A DNA stretch of 64,000 bases from Paracoccus zhejiangensis (GCF_002847445.1 NZ_CP025430.1:1302001-1366000), one strand, 5' to 3'; positions 16,610-26,486 are shown, counted from the first letter of the stretch. Notes: generated by a model not told the origin, from the letters alone. Numbers and translations are program-made.

Positions 16610-18543
16610 TACTGGACCATGGTCTGGGCGGCGCTGATGGCCGACTGGTTCAGCTGGATGCCGCTTTCCGCCTGCACGCTGCGGACGTAGTAATCGAACA
16701 GGTCGTTCTGCAGCGACTGTTCCAGCCGCTGGCGGACGGTATCGGCCACTTCGGTTGCGGCTTCGCCGGTCATGTCGGCCTCGTGGATGGCGTCGAGCGT
16801 CACCAGGAACACCCGGTCCTTGGCATCGACCACATGAGTCAGGCCCGGTTCGGTCATGGCAAAGGCCTGCGCCACCAGCTCAGCCGGGGTGCCGTCGATC
16901 CAGCCGTCGCGGGTCAGCGCCTCGACCTGCTGGCCCGCCGGCGCCGCGGCTTCTGGGACGGCTTCGGGTGCGGCAGCTTCGGTCCCCTCGCCCTCGGTGG
17001 CTGCCTCGGACTCAGCGGCAGGCGCATGGGACGTAGCCGGCTCGGTCGACATGGCCTCTTCCTCGGCCAGCGCCAGAAGCATCCCGTGCGTTTCCGAGGC
17101 GATCCAGTCTTCGGCCACCGCATCGGCAACCTCGTCGAAGGGCTTCAGCGTCGGCGGCACGATCTCGTCGAGGCGCAAGGCAAAGACGCCGCCATCATCC
17201 AGCTGGTAAAGCTGCGGGAAATCGCCCTCGGTGATCGCGGCAGCGCGTTCGCGGAAGGACTGGTAGCCATCGATCCCGGTATGCTGGGGCGCGGCAGCCG
17301 CGTCGAAATCGATCTGGCCCAGTTCCATCGGGGTTTCCTCGGCCACGTCTTCCAGCGAGGCGCCCGAGGCCAGCATGTCCTCGAAATCGCCGCTCTGGTC
17401 CTCGATCATCCGGGCGGCGCGATCCGCCGCCGCCTCGCCGCGCAATTCGTCCTGCGCCGCGTCAAAGGAAATATCCACCGGGTCCAGAATGGCGTTCATC
17501 GAGAAGAGTGCCGGGCCCAGATCCGACTGGAACGGACCGACCACGCCGGGCTGTTCCAGCGCAAAGACGGCCTCGCCGGTCTCGCCGCCCAGATCCTCCT
17601 GCGACAATTCGCCCAGTTCGATATCATCCAGCGTCAGCCCGCGTTCCAGAACCACCGCCGCGAAGGGCACCTCGCCCGCGTCGATCCGGGTCTTGGCCGC
17701 CTCGGCATCCGCCATCGTCGGGAAGACCAGCCGGCCGACCATGCGGCGCTCGGGCTGCTGGAACTCGGCGATGCGGCGGTCGTATTCGGCGCGCAGCGCG
17801 GTCTCGTCCAGCTCGACCTCGCCCTCGAGCATGTCGGGGGTCAGCCAGACATAGGTGATCTTGCGCAGTTCCGGCGCGGTGAAGCGGTCGGCATTGGCCT
17901 GGTGCCAGGCCTTCAGCGTGTCGTCATTCGGACGCTCGACCGGCCCGGCCAGCTGGTCGGCGGTGATCTCGCGCCAGGTGACATCGCGGCTTTCCAGCAT
18001 CCAGCGCACGGTCTGGTCGACGGCGGGCTGAGGCGCGGGGGCACCCGTTGCCACGGCGCGCTGCAGGATCAGCCGCGCCTCGTCTTCGCGGATCTGGCCC
18101 TCGAACTCGCCCTCGTCCATGCCCTGACGGCGCAGCATCTCGCCATAGGCGGTGCGGTCGAACTGGCCGTTCGGGCCGCGGAAGTTCGGGGCCTGCATGA
18201 TGGTGTCGGCGACCTTCTGGTCGCCCACCGAGACGCCGATCTTGCGCGCCTCTTCCGACAGGGCGGCGGCGGTGAACAGCTGCGACTGCACTTGCTGCGT
18301 CAGGCCGATGGATTCCGCCTGCTGCACGGTGAAGGGCTGGCCGGTCTGCTGGCTATAGGCGTTGATCTGGTTCTGCAGCGCGCGGGCATATTCGCCGGCG
18401 GTGATCTTGGTGTCTCCGACCCGGCCGACCTCGGTCTGGCCGCCGCCGAAATTGGTGACGCCAAAGCCGCCCAGCCCCAGCACGAGCATCCCCATCAACA
18501 CCCAGACGATGGTCGATTTGCCCTTGGTCCGCAGATTAGCCAT
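16609..18543 (-). CDS. ppiD: PpiD/SurA_N-type periplasmic folding factor
   Basis: 644 residues. One N-terminal membrane anchor (about 10-30, STIVWVLMGMLVLGLGGFGV) follows a short basic cytoplasmic stretch. A SurA_N-like chaperone region spans about 35-190 (GDTKITAGEYARALQNQINAY), a parvulin-like region about 250-375, then a second half with an acidic Ala/Glu-rich linker near 505-545. PpiD works at the periplasmic side of the Sec translocon in other Proteobacteria. The parvulin core is poorly conserved to the eye, so peptidyl-prolyl isomerase activity is doubtful. Located directly upstream of trpE. Confidence 0.85.
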   Translation of the reverse strand: MANLRTKGKSTIVWVLMGMLVLGLGGFGVTNFGGGQTEVGRVGDTKITAGEYARALQNQINAYSQQTGQPFTVQQAESIGLTQQVQSQLFTAAALSEEARKIGVSVGDQKVADTIMQAPNFRGPNGQFDRTAYGEMLRRQGMDEGEFEGQIREDEARLILQRAVATGAPAPQPAVDQTVRWMLESRDVTWREITADQLAGPVERPNDDTLKAWHQANADRFTAPELRKITYVWLTPDMLEGEVELDETALRAEYDRRIAEFQQPERRMVGRLVFPTMADAEAAKTRIDAGEVPFAAVVLERGLTLDDIELGELSQEDLGGETGEAVFALEQPGVVGPFQSDLGPALFSMNAILDPVDISFDAAQDELRGEAAADRAARMIEDQSGDFEDMLASGASLEDVAEETPMELGQIDFDAAAAPQHTGIDGYQSFRERAAAITEGDFPQLYQLDDGGVFALRLDEIVPPTLKPFDEVADAVAEDWIASETHGMLLALAEEEAMSTEPATSHAPAAESEAATEGEGTEAAAPEAVPEAAAPAGQQVEALTRDGWIDGTPAELVAQAFAMTEPGLTHVVDAKDRVFLVTLDAIHEADMTGEAATEVADTVRQRLEQSLQNDLFDYYVRSVQAESGIQLNQSAISAAQTMVQ

Positions 18544-18651
18544 TACGCGCGTCTCATCCTGTCAAACTTCTGCTGTCTGGGCGTCTTTAGGCCCCACCCG
18601 GCGGGACGACAAGGCCCTGCGACCCCGCGCCCACGGCATCGTCAGCCCCGG

Positions 18652-19830
18652 CTAGGCCGTAAAGGCTGCCAGCCGCTGCCCCAGTTCGGCGATACCCGCC
18701 GCATCGGCATTGGCGAAGGCAATACGGAAATGCGCCGCGCCCTCGGCATCACCCTCGGGCATGAACATGGTCCCGGGCAGCGCCAGCACCCCCGCCTCGC
18801 GCACCAGGCGCGGCGCCAGATCAGCCGAGGTGGCGGCAAAGGGATGGCGCAGCCAGGCGAAATAGGCGCCGCAGCTGCGCAGCTCCCATCCCGGCAATTG
18901 TGACAGGACCCGCGTGGCGGCGGCGCGGCGGGTCAGGATCTCGGCCCGTTCTCCGGCCAGCCAGTCGCGCAGGTTCTGCATCCCCCAGAGCGCGCCGATC
19001 TGGCCCAACTGCGAGGTCGAGATGGCGACGGTGTCCAGAAACTTCTCGGCCTCGATCATCCGCGCCTGCCCCGCGATCATCGCGCCGACACGATGCCCGG
19101 TCAGGCGATAGGCCTTGGAGAAGGAGTAGAGTTGGATCAGCGTTTCCCCAGCCCCCTCGCGCGTCAGCAGGTCATGGGGCGCACCCTCGCGCGCATCGAA
19201 ATCGCGATAGGTCTCGTCCAGCACCAGCGCGATGCCATGCGCACGGCAAAGGTCATAGAAGCGCGTCAGCAGCCCCTCGGGATATTCCGCCCCGGTCGGG
19301 TTGTTCGGCGTGACCAGCACGATGGCGCGGGTGCGGGGCGTAATCAGCGCCGCTGCCGCCTCGGGGTCGGGCAGCATGGCGGCGTCGCAGGCCAGCGGAC
19401 GGGTGACAATGCCCATCATGTCGAGCCACATCTTGTGGTTGAAATACCACGGCACAGGCAGGATCACCTCGTCGCCTGCCGCCGCCAGCATGGTCATGGC
19501 GGTGCAGAAGGCCTGGTTGCATCCTTGCGTGATCGCCACCTGCTCGGGCGCGACACTTGCGCCATAGCTCTGCGAAAACTCCTCGGCCACCGCCTGCCGC
19601 AGATCGGCATTCCCCAGCACCGGCCCGTAAAGATGCGCGTCCGGCCGGTTCAGCGCGGCCTCGGCAATGGCACGGCGCAGCCCCTCGGGGGGCGGATCGA
19701 CCGGGGCGGCCTGGCTGACGTTGATCAGCGGCCGGTCGGGCGGGAAGGTCACACCGTTCAACCAGCGCCGCGCCTCCATCACCGGGGGGCTGAAGGTGGC
19801 GGCAATGGCGGGATTGGTCGGTGCGGACAT
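18652..19830 (-). CDS. PLP-dependent class I/II aminotransferase
   Basis: 392 residues, fold type I. Seen: VILPVPWYFNHKMWLDM, the LVTPNNPTGAEY segment, LVLDETYRDF with the PLP-contacting Asp, and the PLP lysine in LYSFSKAYRLTGHRVGAM. GCNQAFCTAM is the phosphate-side loop. Such enzymes transaminate amino acids; Trp/Phe/Asp specificity cannot be assigned. The ATG at 19830 is used because the longer frame to 20028 merely reads antisense-like low complexity in the preceding gene. It begins one base after the stop of that gene (TGACATG) and is likely coupled to it. Confidence 0.9.
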   Translation of the reverse strand: MSAPTNPAIAATFSPPVMEARRWLNGVTFPPDRPLINVSQAAPVDPPPEGLRRAIAEAALNRPDAHLYGPVLGNADLRQAVAEEFSQSYGASVAPEQVAITQGCNQAFCTAMTMLAAAGDEVILPVPWYFNHKMWLDMMGIVTRPLACDAAMLPDPEAAAALITPRTRAIVLVTPNNPTGAEYPEGLLTRFYDLCRAHGIALVLDETYRDFDAREGAPHDLLTREGAGETLIQLYSFSKAYRLTGHRVGAMIAGQARMIEAEKFLDTVAISTSQLGQIGALWGMQNLRDWLAGERAEILTRRAAATRVLSQLPGWELRSCGAYFAWLRHPFAATSADLAPRLVREAGVLALPGTMFMPEGDAEGAAHFRIAFANADAAGIAELGQRLAAFTA

Positions 19831-19831
19831 G

Positions 19832-20743
19832 TCAGTTCCGTTCAAGGAGATTGAGTTCGGTAAGGTCGGGCGGCGTCGAAAGGTCGAGCGCAGGAGCGGG
19901 GGCGGCGCTGGTTTGCGACGGGGCTTCGGTCGGGGCTTCCGCGACGGGTGTCGGTGCGGGTTCCTCTGCGGGCTCGACCGCCACCAGTTCGGACGCGGGT
20001 TCCGGTTCCGGCTGCGGTTCCGGCTCAACCGGCGCTGGCTCGACGACCTCTGGCTCTACCGGCGCGGCTTCGGCCTGCACCTCGGGCAGCGGGGCGACCG
20101 GATCAGGCAGGTCATCGGGTGCAGCGGCATCGGCCAGACCCGCCGGAGCAGCCGCCAGCGACGGCGCCCCGCGCGACAGAACGCCCGACAGGTCCGGCGC
20201 CTCCTCGGCCTCGGGCGCGCTCAACCGGCTGACCGAGATGCGGTCGGCGGCAGGATCGGGCATCTGGACCGGGGCGGCCGAGGAAACCGGCGCAGGCTCG
20301 GCGGCGGGCGCGACCACGGCGGGGGCCTCGGTCAGGCTAGCACTGGCGGCGGGAGCGGCAGGAATGGCCGGAACCGGCGGGGCCAGGTCGGCGCTGCGGG
20401 CAAATTCCGATCCGACCGGCAGGTTGACCGATCCGGCCTGCGGCGCAGGATCGGCAGGGCCGTCAACCGGGGTCTCGGCGGGCGACAGCGCCGCAGGTTC
20501 GGGCGCAGGTTCGGGCGCGGGTTCGGGCGCGGGTTCGGGGGCAGGCTCGGGCACGACCGCAGATTCGGGTGCCGCCTCGACGGGTTCGACCGGCGATGCG
20601 GTCTCTGCCGGCGCCTCGACCGGCGCCTCTGCCGGCTGTTCCGGCTGAGGTTCGGACACCGGCACCGCCAGCGCCAGCGCCAGCAGCCCCGCCGCACCGG
20701 CAAGCCCGCCATGGATCAGCCCGGTCCCGAATCCCTTTGCCAT
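19832..20743 (-). CDS. Membrane-anchored Pro/Glu/Ala-rich protein of unknown function
   Basis: 303 residues. Residues about 5-28 (TGLIHGGLAGAAGLLALALA) form a signal anchor. The rest is low-complexity Pro/Ala/Glu/Val sequence, including an (EPAP)n run at 66-84, with no catalytic domain visible. The anchor and proline-rich region recall the N-terminus of the divergent polysaccharide deacetylase proteins of Rhodobacteraceae, but the deacetylase domain is absent and an aminotransferase gene follows immediately. It may be a truncated relative or a stand-alone periplasmic spacer. Divergent from trpG. Confidence 0.6.
   Translation of the reverse strand: MAKGFGTGLIHGGLAGAAGLLALALAVPVSEPQPEQPAEAPVEAPAETASPVEPVEAAPESAVVPEPAPEPAPEPAPEPAPEPAALSPAETPVDGPADPAPQAGSVNLPVGSEFARSADLAPPVPAIPAAPAASASLTEAPAVVAPAAEPAPVSSAAPVQMPDPAADRISVSRLSAPEAEEAPDLSGVLSRGAPSLAAAPAGLADAAAPDDLPDPVAPLPEVQAEAAPVEPEVVEPAPVEPEPQPEPEPASELVAVEPAEEPAPTPVAEAPTEAPSQTSAAPAPALDLSTPPDLTELNLLERN
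20492..20548 (-). repeat. In-frame tandem repeat encoding Glu-Pro-Ala-Pro units
   Basis: Consecutive 12-base units related to GGTTCGGGCGCG on the plus strand encode EPAP repeats at residues 66-84 of the Pro-rich protein. The near-identical units suggest length change by slippage. Confidence 0.75.
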
Positions 20744-20856
20744 CCGCCTCGTTTCCCTGCTGGCCGGGCTTGACCCCCCGGCGCGCTTTGGCCCATCTAT
20801 AGCGGGTCCGAAATCCGGGGGAAACCGCCCCCGACCCCAAGCGCGAAGGTCCGGCC

Positions 20857-21459
20857 ATGACAGCCCCCCGTATCCTGCTGATCGACAATTACGACAGCTT
20901 TACCTGGAACCTCGTGCATTATCTGGGCGAGGCCGGGGCCGAGGTGACCGTTCACCGCAACGATGTGCTGACGGTCGAACAGGCGCTGGCACTCAACCCT
21001 GACGGCATCGTGATCTCGCCCGGCCCCTGCGATCCGGCACAGGCGGGCATCTGCCTGCCGCTCATTCGCGCCGTGGCCGAGACGCGCATCCCGCTTCTGG
21101 GCGTCTGCCTCGGCCACCAGGCCATCGGCGAGGCTTTCGGCGGCAAGATCGTCCGCGCCAACCGCATCCTTCACGGCAAGGTCGACGAGATCCTGCATGA
21201 CGGCACCGGCGTTTTCGAGGGCCTGCCCTCGCCCTTGAAGGCAACCCGCTACCATTCGCTGACGGTCGAGCCGGAAAGCCTGCCCAACTCGCTGCGCGTC
21301 ACCGCCCGCTCGGATGACGACACGATCATGGGGCTGGTCCACGAGGCGCTGCCGATCGAGGGCGTGCAGTTCCACCCCGAATCCATCGCCTCGGAGCACG
21401 GGCACGAGATGATCCGCACCTTCCTTGGCCGCTGCACCCCGCGACGCGAGGCCGCATGA
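20857..21459 (+). CDS. trpG: Anthranilate synthase component II (glutamine amidotransferase)
   Basis: 200 residues, class I glutamine amidotransferase. The catalytic triad is visible: Cys84 in [15 protein letters not shown], and His173/Glu175 in [28 protein letters not shown] at 10-25 and ISPGPCDP are typical for TrpG/PabA. It supplies ammonia to TrpE, encoded 4 kb away in the opposite direction. The fixed neighbour trpD (ATGA overlap) argues for TrpG as the main role; shared use with aminodeoxychorismate synthase is possible in this family. Confidence 0.95.
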   Translation: MTAPRILLIDNYDSFTWNLVHYLGEAGAEVTVHRNDVLTVEQALALNPDGIVISPGPCDPAQAGICLPLIRAVAETRIPLLGVCLGHQAIGEAFGGKIVRANRILHGKVDEILHDGTGVFEGLPSPLKATRYHSLTVEPESLPNSLRVTARSDDDTIMGLVHEALPIEGVQFHPESIASEHGHEMIRTFLGRCTPRREAA

Positions 21460-22481
21460 TCACCGATGACATCCGCCCGCTGATCGGCCTTGCCGCCAGC
21501 CGCCCGCTGACCGGCCCCGAGGCCGAGGCCGCCTTTTCCGCGCTGTTCGAGGGCCGCGCCACCCCGGCGCAGATCGGCGGCCTGCTGATGGCGCTGCGCG
21601 TGCGCGGCGAGACGGTGGACGAGATCGCCGCCGCCGCCCGCGCCATGCGCGCCCGGATGAACCGCATCCATGCGCCCGACGGCGCCATCGACATCGTCGG
21701 CACCGGCGGCGACGGCAAGGGCACGCTGAACATCTCGACCGCCACGGCTTTTGTCGTGGCCGGTGCGGGCGTGCCGGTGGCCAAGCATGGCAACCGCAAT
21801 CTCAGCTCGAAATCCGGTTCGGCCGATGCGCTGAGCCAGATGGGCATCAACGTGCTGGGTGGCCCCAAGGTGGCGCAGGAGGCCCTGGACCGCGCCGGCA
21901 TCTGCTTCATGATGGCGACCATGCACCATCCCGCGATGCGCCATGTCGGCGCGCCGCGCACGGAGCTTGGCACGCGCACGATCTTCAACCTGCTGGGTCC
22001 GCTGACCAACCCGGCCTCGGTGCGGCGGCAGCTGACCGGCGCCTTCTCGCGCGACTGGATCCGGCCTATGGCCGAGGTGCTGCGCGATCTGGGTTCGGAT
22101 GCCGCATGGCTGGTCCATGGCGGCGATGGCACCGACGAGATCAGCATCGCCGGCCCCAGCTATGTCGCGGCGCTGAAGGACGGCCAGATCACCGAGATCG
22201 AGGTGACGCCCGAGGATGCCGGCCTGACCCGCCACCCGTTCGAGGCGATCATCGGCGGCGAACCGGCGCATAACGCCGCCGCCTTCCGCGCGCTGCTCGA
22301 CGGCGAGGCCAGCGCCTATCGCGATGCGGTACTGCTGAACGCCGCCGCAGCGCTGGTCATCGCCGACCGCGCCAGCGACCTGCGCCAAGGCGCCGAGATC
22401 GCCCGCGAGTCGATCGACAGCGGCGGCGCCAAGGCCCGGCTTGTTGCCCTGTCCGAGGTCACCGGCCCGCCCGAGGCATGA
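21456..22481 (+). CDS. trpD: Anthranilate phosphoribosyltransferase
   Basis: 341 residues. Transfers the phosphoribosyl group of PRPP to anthranilate. Seen: [22 protein letters not shown] (PRPP loop, about 80-101), [17 protein letters not shown] (about 110-126), [37 protein letters not shown] and the metal-site region [11 protein letters not shown]. All standard TrpD elements are present. It overlaps trpG by four bases and ung by four, so the three genes are translated as a coupled set. Confidence 0.96.
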   Translation: MITDDIRPLIGLAASRPLTGPEAEAAFSALFEGRATPAQIGGLLMALRVRGETVDEIAAAARAMRARMNRIHAPDGAIDIVGTGGDGKGTLNISTATAFVVAGAGVPVAKHGNRNLSSKSGSADALSQMGINVLGGPKVAQEALDRAGICFMMATMHHPAMRHVGAPRTELGTRTIFNLLGPLTNPASVRRQLTGAFSRDWIRPMAEVLRDLGSDAAWLVHGGDGTDEISIAGPSYVAALKDGQITEIEVTPEDAGLTRHPFEAIIGGEPAHNAAAFRALLDGEASAYRDAVLLNAAAALVIADRASDLRQGAEIARESIDSGGAKARLVALSEVTGPPEA

Positions 22482-23116
22482 TCCCGCCCGCCGCTTGGGC
22501 GCATCTGCCCTTCTTCCGCGAGGACTGGCCCGCGATCCGCGACCGGCTGGCCGCAGCCCCGGACTGGCTGCCCGGCCCCGATCGCCTTTTCGCCGCGCTT
22601 GCCGCCACCCCGCCCGAACGGGTGCGCGTGGTGATTCTGGGTCAGGACCCTTATCCGACCCCCGGCCATGCCAATGGCCTTGCCTTCTCGGTCGCCCCCG
22701 ACATCGCCCTGCCCCGGTCGCTGAAGAACATCTTTGCTGAACTCCGCGAGGATCTCGGCAGCGCGCCGCAGACTGGCGACCTCACCCCTTGGGCCGAACA
22801 GGGCGTGCTTCTGCTGAACACCTCGCTCTCGGTCCTGCCCGGTCAGGCGGGCGTTCATGCGAAATGGGGCTGGGACCGCCTCGCCCGTCAGGCCGTGGCC
22901 GAGGCGCAGCGCCATGCCCCGCTGGCCTTCCTCCTCTGGGGCAACCACGCGCAGAAGGCGCTGGCCGGCTTGCCTCGGCCGCAGGATCTGCTGATCGAAA
23001 CCGCCCATCCTTCCCCACTCTCGGCCCGGCGTGGCTTCTTCGGCTCGCGCCCCTTCAGTCGGATCAATGACTGGCTGACGGCGCAGAACCGCGCCGCGAT
23101 CAACTGGACCCGCTAG
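22478..23116 (+). CDS. ung: Uracil-DNA glycosylase, family 1
   Basis: 212 residues. Removes uracil from DNA as the first step of base-excision repair. Motif A is [22 protein letters not shown], with the water-activating Asp57; the usual QDPYH His is Pro here. [17 protein letters not shown] matches the uracil-binding strand, and [21 protein letters not shown] (His177) is the DNA-intercalation motif with the catalytic His. It is overlapped by trpD (ATGA). The gap of 95 bases to trpC contains a CCCCCGGGGG palindrome at 23136-23145 and a copy of an interspersed motif. Confidence 0.93.
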   Translation: MIPPAAWAHLPFFREDWPAIRDRLAAAPDWLPGPDRLFAALAATPPERVRVVILGQDPYPTPGHANGLAFSVAPDIALPRSLKNIFAELREDLGSAPQTGDLTPWAEQGVLLLNTSLSVLPGQAGVHAKWGWDRLARQAVAEAQRHAPLAFLLWGNHAQKALAGLPRPQDLLIETAHPSPLSARRGFFGSRPFSRINDWLTAQNRAAINWTR

Positions 23117-23135
23117 CGTCTTTCTCGCCCCAATA
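23117..23135 (-). repeat. Interspersed intergenic motif, copy 2
   Basis: On the minus strand TATTGGGGCGAGAAAGACG matches 16 of 19 bases of the copy at 13488. It begins directly after the ung stop and points against the direction of transcription, followed by a CCCCCGGGGG palindrome (23136-23145). Confidence 0.5.
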
Positions 23136-23211
23136 CCCCCGGGGGAGTCCGGGCAGAGGACGGGGGCAGCGCCCCCTTCCTTTGCCGCGGCAGCAAGGGT
23201 AGAACCAGACC

Positions 23212-24003
23212 ATGCATATTCTCGACAAGATCAAGGCCTACAAGCTGGACGAGATCGCGGCCGCCAAGGCCGCGCGTCCGCTGGCCGATGTGGAGGCCGC
23301 CGCCCGCGCCGCCGACGCCCCGCGCGGCTTTGCCGCCAGCCTGACGGCCAAGGCCGCCCAAGGCCCGGCGCTGATTGCCGAAATCAAGAAGGCCAGCCCC
23401 TCGAAAGGGCTGATCCGGCCCGATTTCGACCCGCCGGCACTGGCGCGCGCCTATCAGGCCGGCGGCGCCGCCTGCCTGTCGGTGCTGACCGATGGCCCGA
23501 GCTTCCAAGGCGCGCCCGAATTCCTGACCGCCGCCCGCGCCGCCTGCGACCTGCCGGTCTTGCGCAAGGATTTCCTCTATGACCCCTATCAGGTGGCCGA
23601 GGCGCGCAGCTGGGGTGCCGATTGCATCCTGATCATCATGGCCTCGGTCGATGATGCGCTGGCTGCGGAACTCGAGGAGGCGGCCATTCACTGGGGCATG
23701 GATGCGCTGATCGAGGTGCATGACGGCGAGGAACTGGATCGCGCGTTGCGATTGAAATCGCCGCTGATTGGTATAAACAACCGCAATCTCAAGACCTTCG
23801 ACCTGTCTCTTGATGTAACGCGCAAACTTGCGCCGCGCGTTCCGGCGGATCGGGACCTGGTCTGCGAAAGCGGATTGTTCACCCCCGCCGACCTCGCCGC
23901 GATGATGGCCGTCGGCGCCCGCCGCTTCCTCATCGGCGAAAGCCTGATGCGGCAGGCCGATGTGACCGCGGCCACCCGCGACATCCTTGAGGTGGCTACA
24001 TGA
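23212..24003 (+). CDS. trpC: Indole-3-glycerol phosphate synthase
   Basis: 263 residues, a TIM barrel. Closes the indole ring from carboxyphenylaminodeoxyribulose phosphate. Seen: [21 protein letters not shown] with the catalytic Lys, [32 protein letters not shown] (second catalytic Lys), [32 protein letters not shown] and [11 protein letters not shown]. It is a stand-alone enzyme, not fused to TrpF. It overlaps moaC by four bases (ATGA). Confidence 0.96.
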   Translation: MHILDKIKAYKLDEIAAAKAARPLADVEAAARAADAPRGFAASLTAKAAQGPALIAEIKKASPSKGLIRPDFDPPALARAYQAGGAACLSVLTDGPSFQGAPEFLTAARAACDLPVLRKDFLYDPYQVAEARSWGADCILIIMASVDDALAAELEEAAIHWGMDALIEVHDGEELDRALRLKSPLIGINNRNLKTFDLSLDVTRKLAPRVPADRDLVCESGLFTPADLAAMMAVGARRFLIGESLMRQADVTAATRDILEVAT

Positions 24004-24473
24004 GCCTGACGCATTTCGACGCCGCCGGTCAGGCGCATATGGTCGATGTCTCGGACAAGGAATCGACCGCGCGCGAGGCTGTGGCCGAGGGCTGCGTGGT
24101 GATGGCGCCCGAGACGCTGGCCCTCGCGCAGGGCGGGGCGAAGAAGGGCGATGTGATGGGCGTTGCCCGTCTGGCCGGGATCATGGGGGCCAAACGCACC
24201 GCCGATCTGATCCCGCTCTGCCATCCGCTGCCGATCACCAAGGTCGCGCTGGACCTGACCCCGGATGCCAGCCTGCCCGGCATCCGCGTCACTGCCACGG
24301 TGCGCACCGCCGGCCAGACCGGGGTCGAGATGGAGGCGCTGACCGCCGTGTCGGTGGCCTGCCTGACCATCTATGACATGCTGAAAGCCGCCGAGAAGGG
24401 CATGCGGATCGAAAATATCCGGCTTCTGCGCAAATCCGGCGGCAAGTCCGGCACCTACGAGGCCGGGGCATGA
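24000..24473 (+). CDS. moaC: Cyclic pyranopterin monophosphate synthase
   Basis: 157 residues. MoaC converts the MoaA product to cyclic pyranopterin monophosphate in molybdenum-cofactor synthesis. Family elements: [29 protein letters not shown] at the N-terminus, [20 protein letters not shown], and [10 protein letters not shown] at 72-81, followed by [23 protein letters not shown]. It is coupled by ATGA overlaps to trpC before and moeA after. Confidence 0.96.
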   Translation: MSLTHFDAAGQAHMVDVSDKESTAREAVAEGCVVMAPETLALAQGGAKKGDVMGVARLAGIMGAKRTADLIPLCHPLPITKVALDLTPDASLPGIRVTATVRTAGQTGVEMEALTAVSVACLTIYDMLKAAEKGMRIENIRLLRKSGGKSGTYEAGA

Positions 24474-25648
24474 TCTCCGTCGACGAGGCGCTTGCAAGGG
24501 TTCTGGCACTGGCCCCTGCGCCCGAGGGCGAAGAGATCGCGATTGCCGATGCCGTGGGCCGCTCGCTCCTGGCCCCGGTCGCCGCGCGCCTGACCCAGCC
24601 CCCTTTCAACGCCGCCGCGATGGATGGCTATGCCCTGCGCGAGGCCGATCTGGCGCAGCCGCTGCGGGTGATCGGCGAATCCGCCGCCGGGCATCCGTGG
24701 CAAGGCGAGGCCCTGCCCGGCACCGCGATCCGCATTTTCACCGGCGCCGCCGTGCCGGAAGGCTATGACCGCGTGGTCATGCAGGAAAACACCGCGCGCG
24801 AGGGCGATGTTCTGACTGTCACCGATGCCTCGGGTGGCAGCCATATCCGCCCGCGTGGCAATGATTTCTCGGACGGCGACCGCTTCGATCCGCAGCGTCC
24901 GCTGACCCCTTCGGACATTGGCCTCTTGGCCGGGATGAACATTCCCCGTGTCACCGTCGCCCGCCGCCCGCGTGTCGCGGTGCTGGCCACGGGCGACGAG
25001 TTGCTGCGCCCCGGCGAAATCCCCGGACCGGGCCAGATCATCTGCTCGAACGACATCGCCGTGGCGGCCCTGGCCCGCGCCGTCGGCGCCGAGGCCGAGG
25101 TCCTGCCCATCGCGCGCGACACCGAGTCCAGCCTGCGCGACAGCTTTGCCCGCGCGGCGGAGGCCGATCTTCTGGTCACCATCGGCGGCGCCTCGGTCGG
25201 CGATCACGACCTGGTCGGCAAGGTCGCCGGCGAGCTGGGCATGGACCGCGCCTTCTACAAGATCGCCATGCGACCGGGCAAGCCGCTGATGGCCGGAACC
25301 ATCGGCCAAACCGCCATGCTGGGACTGCCGGGTAATCCTGTTTCATCAATCGTTTGCGCGATCATCTTCATGCAACCTCTCATCCTGCGGATGCAGGGGC
25401 TACCGGGCCTTGTGCCCACGCTGAAAGGCCGGCTGGCCAATGACCTGCGCCCCGAGGGGCCGCGCCAGCATTACCTGCGCGCGACGCTGAGCCCGGGCGA
25501 GGACCTGCCCCGCGTCACCGCCTTCGGCGACCAGGATTCCGCGCGCCTTGCCCTGATCTCGCAGGCCGATGCGCTGATGATCCGTCCCGCGAACGATCCC
25601 GCCCGCAAGGCCGGCGAAGTGGTCGAGTTCATCCCGCTGCGTTCCTGA
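24470..25648 (+). CDS. moeA: Molybdopterin molybdenumtransferase
   Basis: 392 residues. MoeA inserts molybdate into adenylylated molybdopterin. Seen: [15 protein letters not shown] (domain I/III), [31 protein letters not shown], then the MoCF-binding domain with [33 protein letters not shown] and [14 protein letters not shown], and the C-terminal domain from about 315. Closes the trp-moa set; about 110 bases separate it from lexA. Confidence 0.95.
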   Translation: MISVDEALARVLALAPAPEGEEIAIADAVGRSLLAPVAARLTQPPFNAAAMDGYALREADLAQPLRVIGESAAGHPWQGEALPGTAIRIFTGAAVPEGYDRVVMQENTAREGDVLTVTDASGGSHIRPRGNDFSDGDRFDPQRPLTPSDIGLLAGMNIPRVTVARRPRVAVLATGDELLRPGEIPGPGQIICSNDIAVAALARAVGAEAEVLPIARDTESSLRDSFARAAEADLLVTIGGASVGDHDLVGKVAGELGMDRAFYKIAMRPGKPLMAGTIGQTAMLGLPGNPVSSIVCAIIFMQPLILRMQGLPGLVPTLKGRLANDLRPEGPRQHYLRATLSPGEDLPRVTAFGDQDSARLALISQADALMIRPANDPARKAGEVVEFIPLRS

Positions 25649-25685
25649 AGGTTAACCTTTTGTTCACGGCTGGCGGTGCAGATTG

Positions 25686-25736
25686 TTGACGTGATTCGTC
25701 AATCAGGTTAGAACATTCATCGAACACTGCCCGAAC
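25686..25736 (+). promoter_or_regulatory. lexA promoter with overlapping SOS boxes
   Basis: TTGACG (25686-25691) and TAGAAC (25709-25714) are spaced by 17 bases. GAAC occurs at 25711, 25722 and 25733, giving two abutting GAAC-N7-GAAC sites. This is the reverse complement of GTTC-N7-GTTC, the known LexA box of Rhodobacter-type alphaproteobacteria. The first box overlaps the -10. A weaker GTTA-N7-GTTC lies at 25651-25665. TTGACG also forms an inverted repeat with CGTCAA at 25697-25702. Confidence 0.85.
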
Positions 25737-25760
25737 GGGCCTTGCCGGGGATCGACGCAG

Positions 25761-26486
25761 ATGCTGACCAAAAAGCAGATCGAACTGCTGGACTTCATCC
25801 AGAAACGCATGGCGCGGGACGGCGTGCCTCCCTCGTTCGACGAGATGAAGGATGCGCTGGACCTGCGCTCGAAATCCGGCATTCACCGGCTGGTCACGGC
25901 GCTGGAGGAACGCGGCTTCATCCGCCGCCTGCCGCACCGGGCACGGGCGCTGGAGATCATCCGCCTGCCCGACAGCATGGGCGGCGCCGCCGCGATTCCC
26001 GGCGCGGCCTCGTCCGACGCTGCACCCGGCTTCTCGCCCCGCGTCATCACGAACAACCGCCCGCCGCAGCCGCGCGGCGCCATGACCATCACCGACAGCC
26101 CGGCGGTCGAACTGCCGCTGATGGGCCGCATCGCCGCAGGTGTGCCGATCGAGGCGATTTCCGAGGTTTCGCATCACATCGCGGTGCCGGGCAGCATGCT
26201 GCGCGGGCGCGAAAACCATTACGCGCTCGAGGTGCGGGGCGATTCGATGATCGAGGCCGGGATCAACGATGGCGATGTCGTGGTGATCCGCGAACAGGCG
26301 ACCGCCGAGAATGGCGATATCATCGTGGCGCTGGTTGAAGGGCACGAGGCGACGTTGAAACGCTATCGCCGCCGGGGCGCGATGATCGCGCTCGAGGCCG
26401 CGAACCCGGCCTATGAGACCCGGGTGCTGCCCGAATCCGCCGTGCGGGTTCAGGGCCGTCTGGTCGGGCTGATCCGCAGCTACTGA
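25761..26486 (+). CDS. lexA: SOS repressor LexA
   Basis: 241 residues. A winged-helix DNA-binding domain ([20 protein letters not shown], with [20 protein letters not shown]) is followed by a long linker of about 70-115, typical of alphaproteobacterial LexA, and the S24 autopeptidase domain. The self-cleavage site is Ala126-Gly127 in GRIAAGVP; the catalytic dyad is Ser162 ([10 protein letters not shown]) and Lys200 (EATLKRY). It represses DNA-damage genes until RecA-stimulated self-cleavage. SOS boxes at its own promoter indicate autoregulation. Confidence 0.97.
   Translation: MLTKKQIELLDFIQKRMARDGVPPSFDEMKDALDLRSKSGIHRLVTALEERGFIRRLPHRARALEIIRLPDSMGGAAAIPGAASSDAAPGFSPRVITNNRPPQPRGAMTITDSPAVELPLMGRIAAGVPIEAISEVSHHIAVPGSMLRGRENHYALEVRGDSMIEAGINDGDVVVIREQATAENGDIIVALVEGHEATLKRYRRRGAMIALEAANPAYETRVLPESAVRVQGRLVGLIRSY

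Noticed and set aside
19831..20028. Extension of the aminotransferase by 66 residues rich in Arg, Asn and Pro
   Set aside because: It reads the Pro-rich gene in another frame; family alignment begins at the ATG at 19830.
20770..20803. TTGACC and CTATAG as a trpG promoter
   Set aside because: The spacing is 21-22 bases, too long for a standard promoter; no firm call made.
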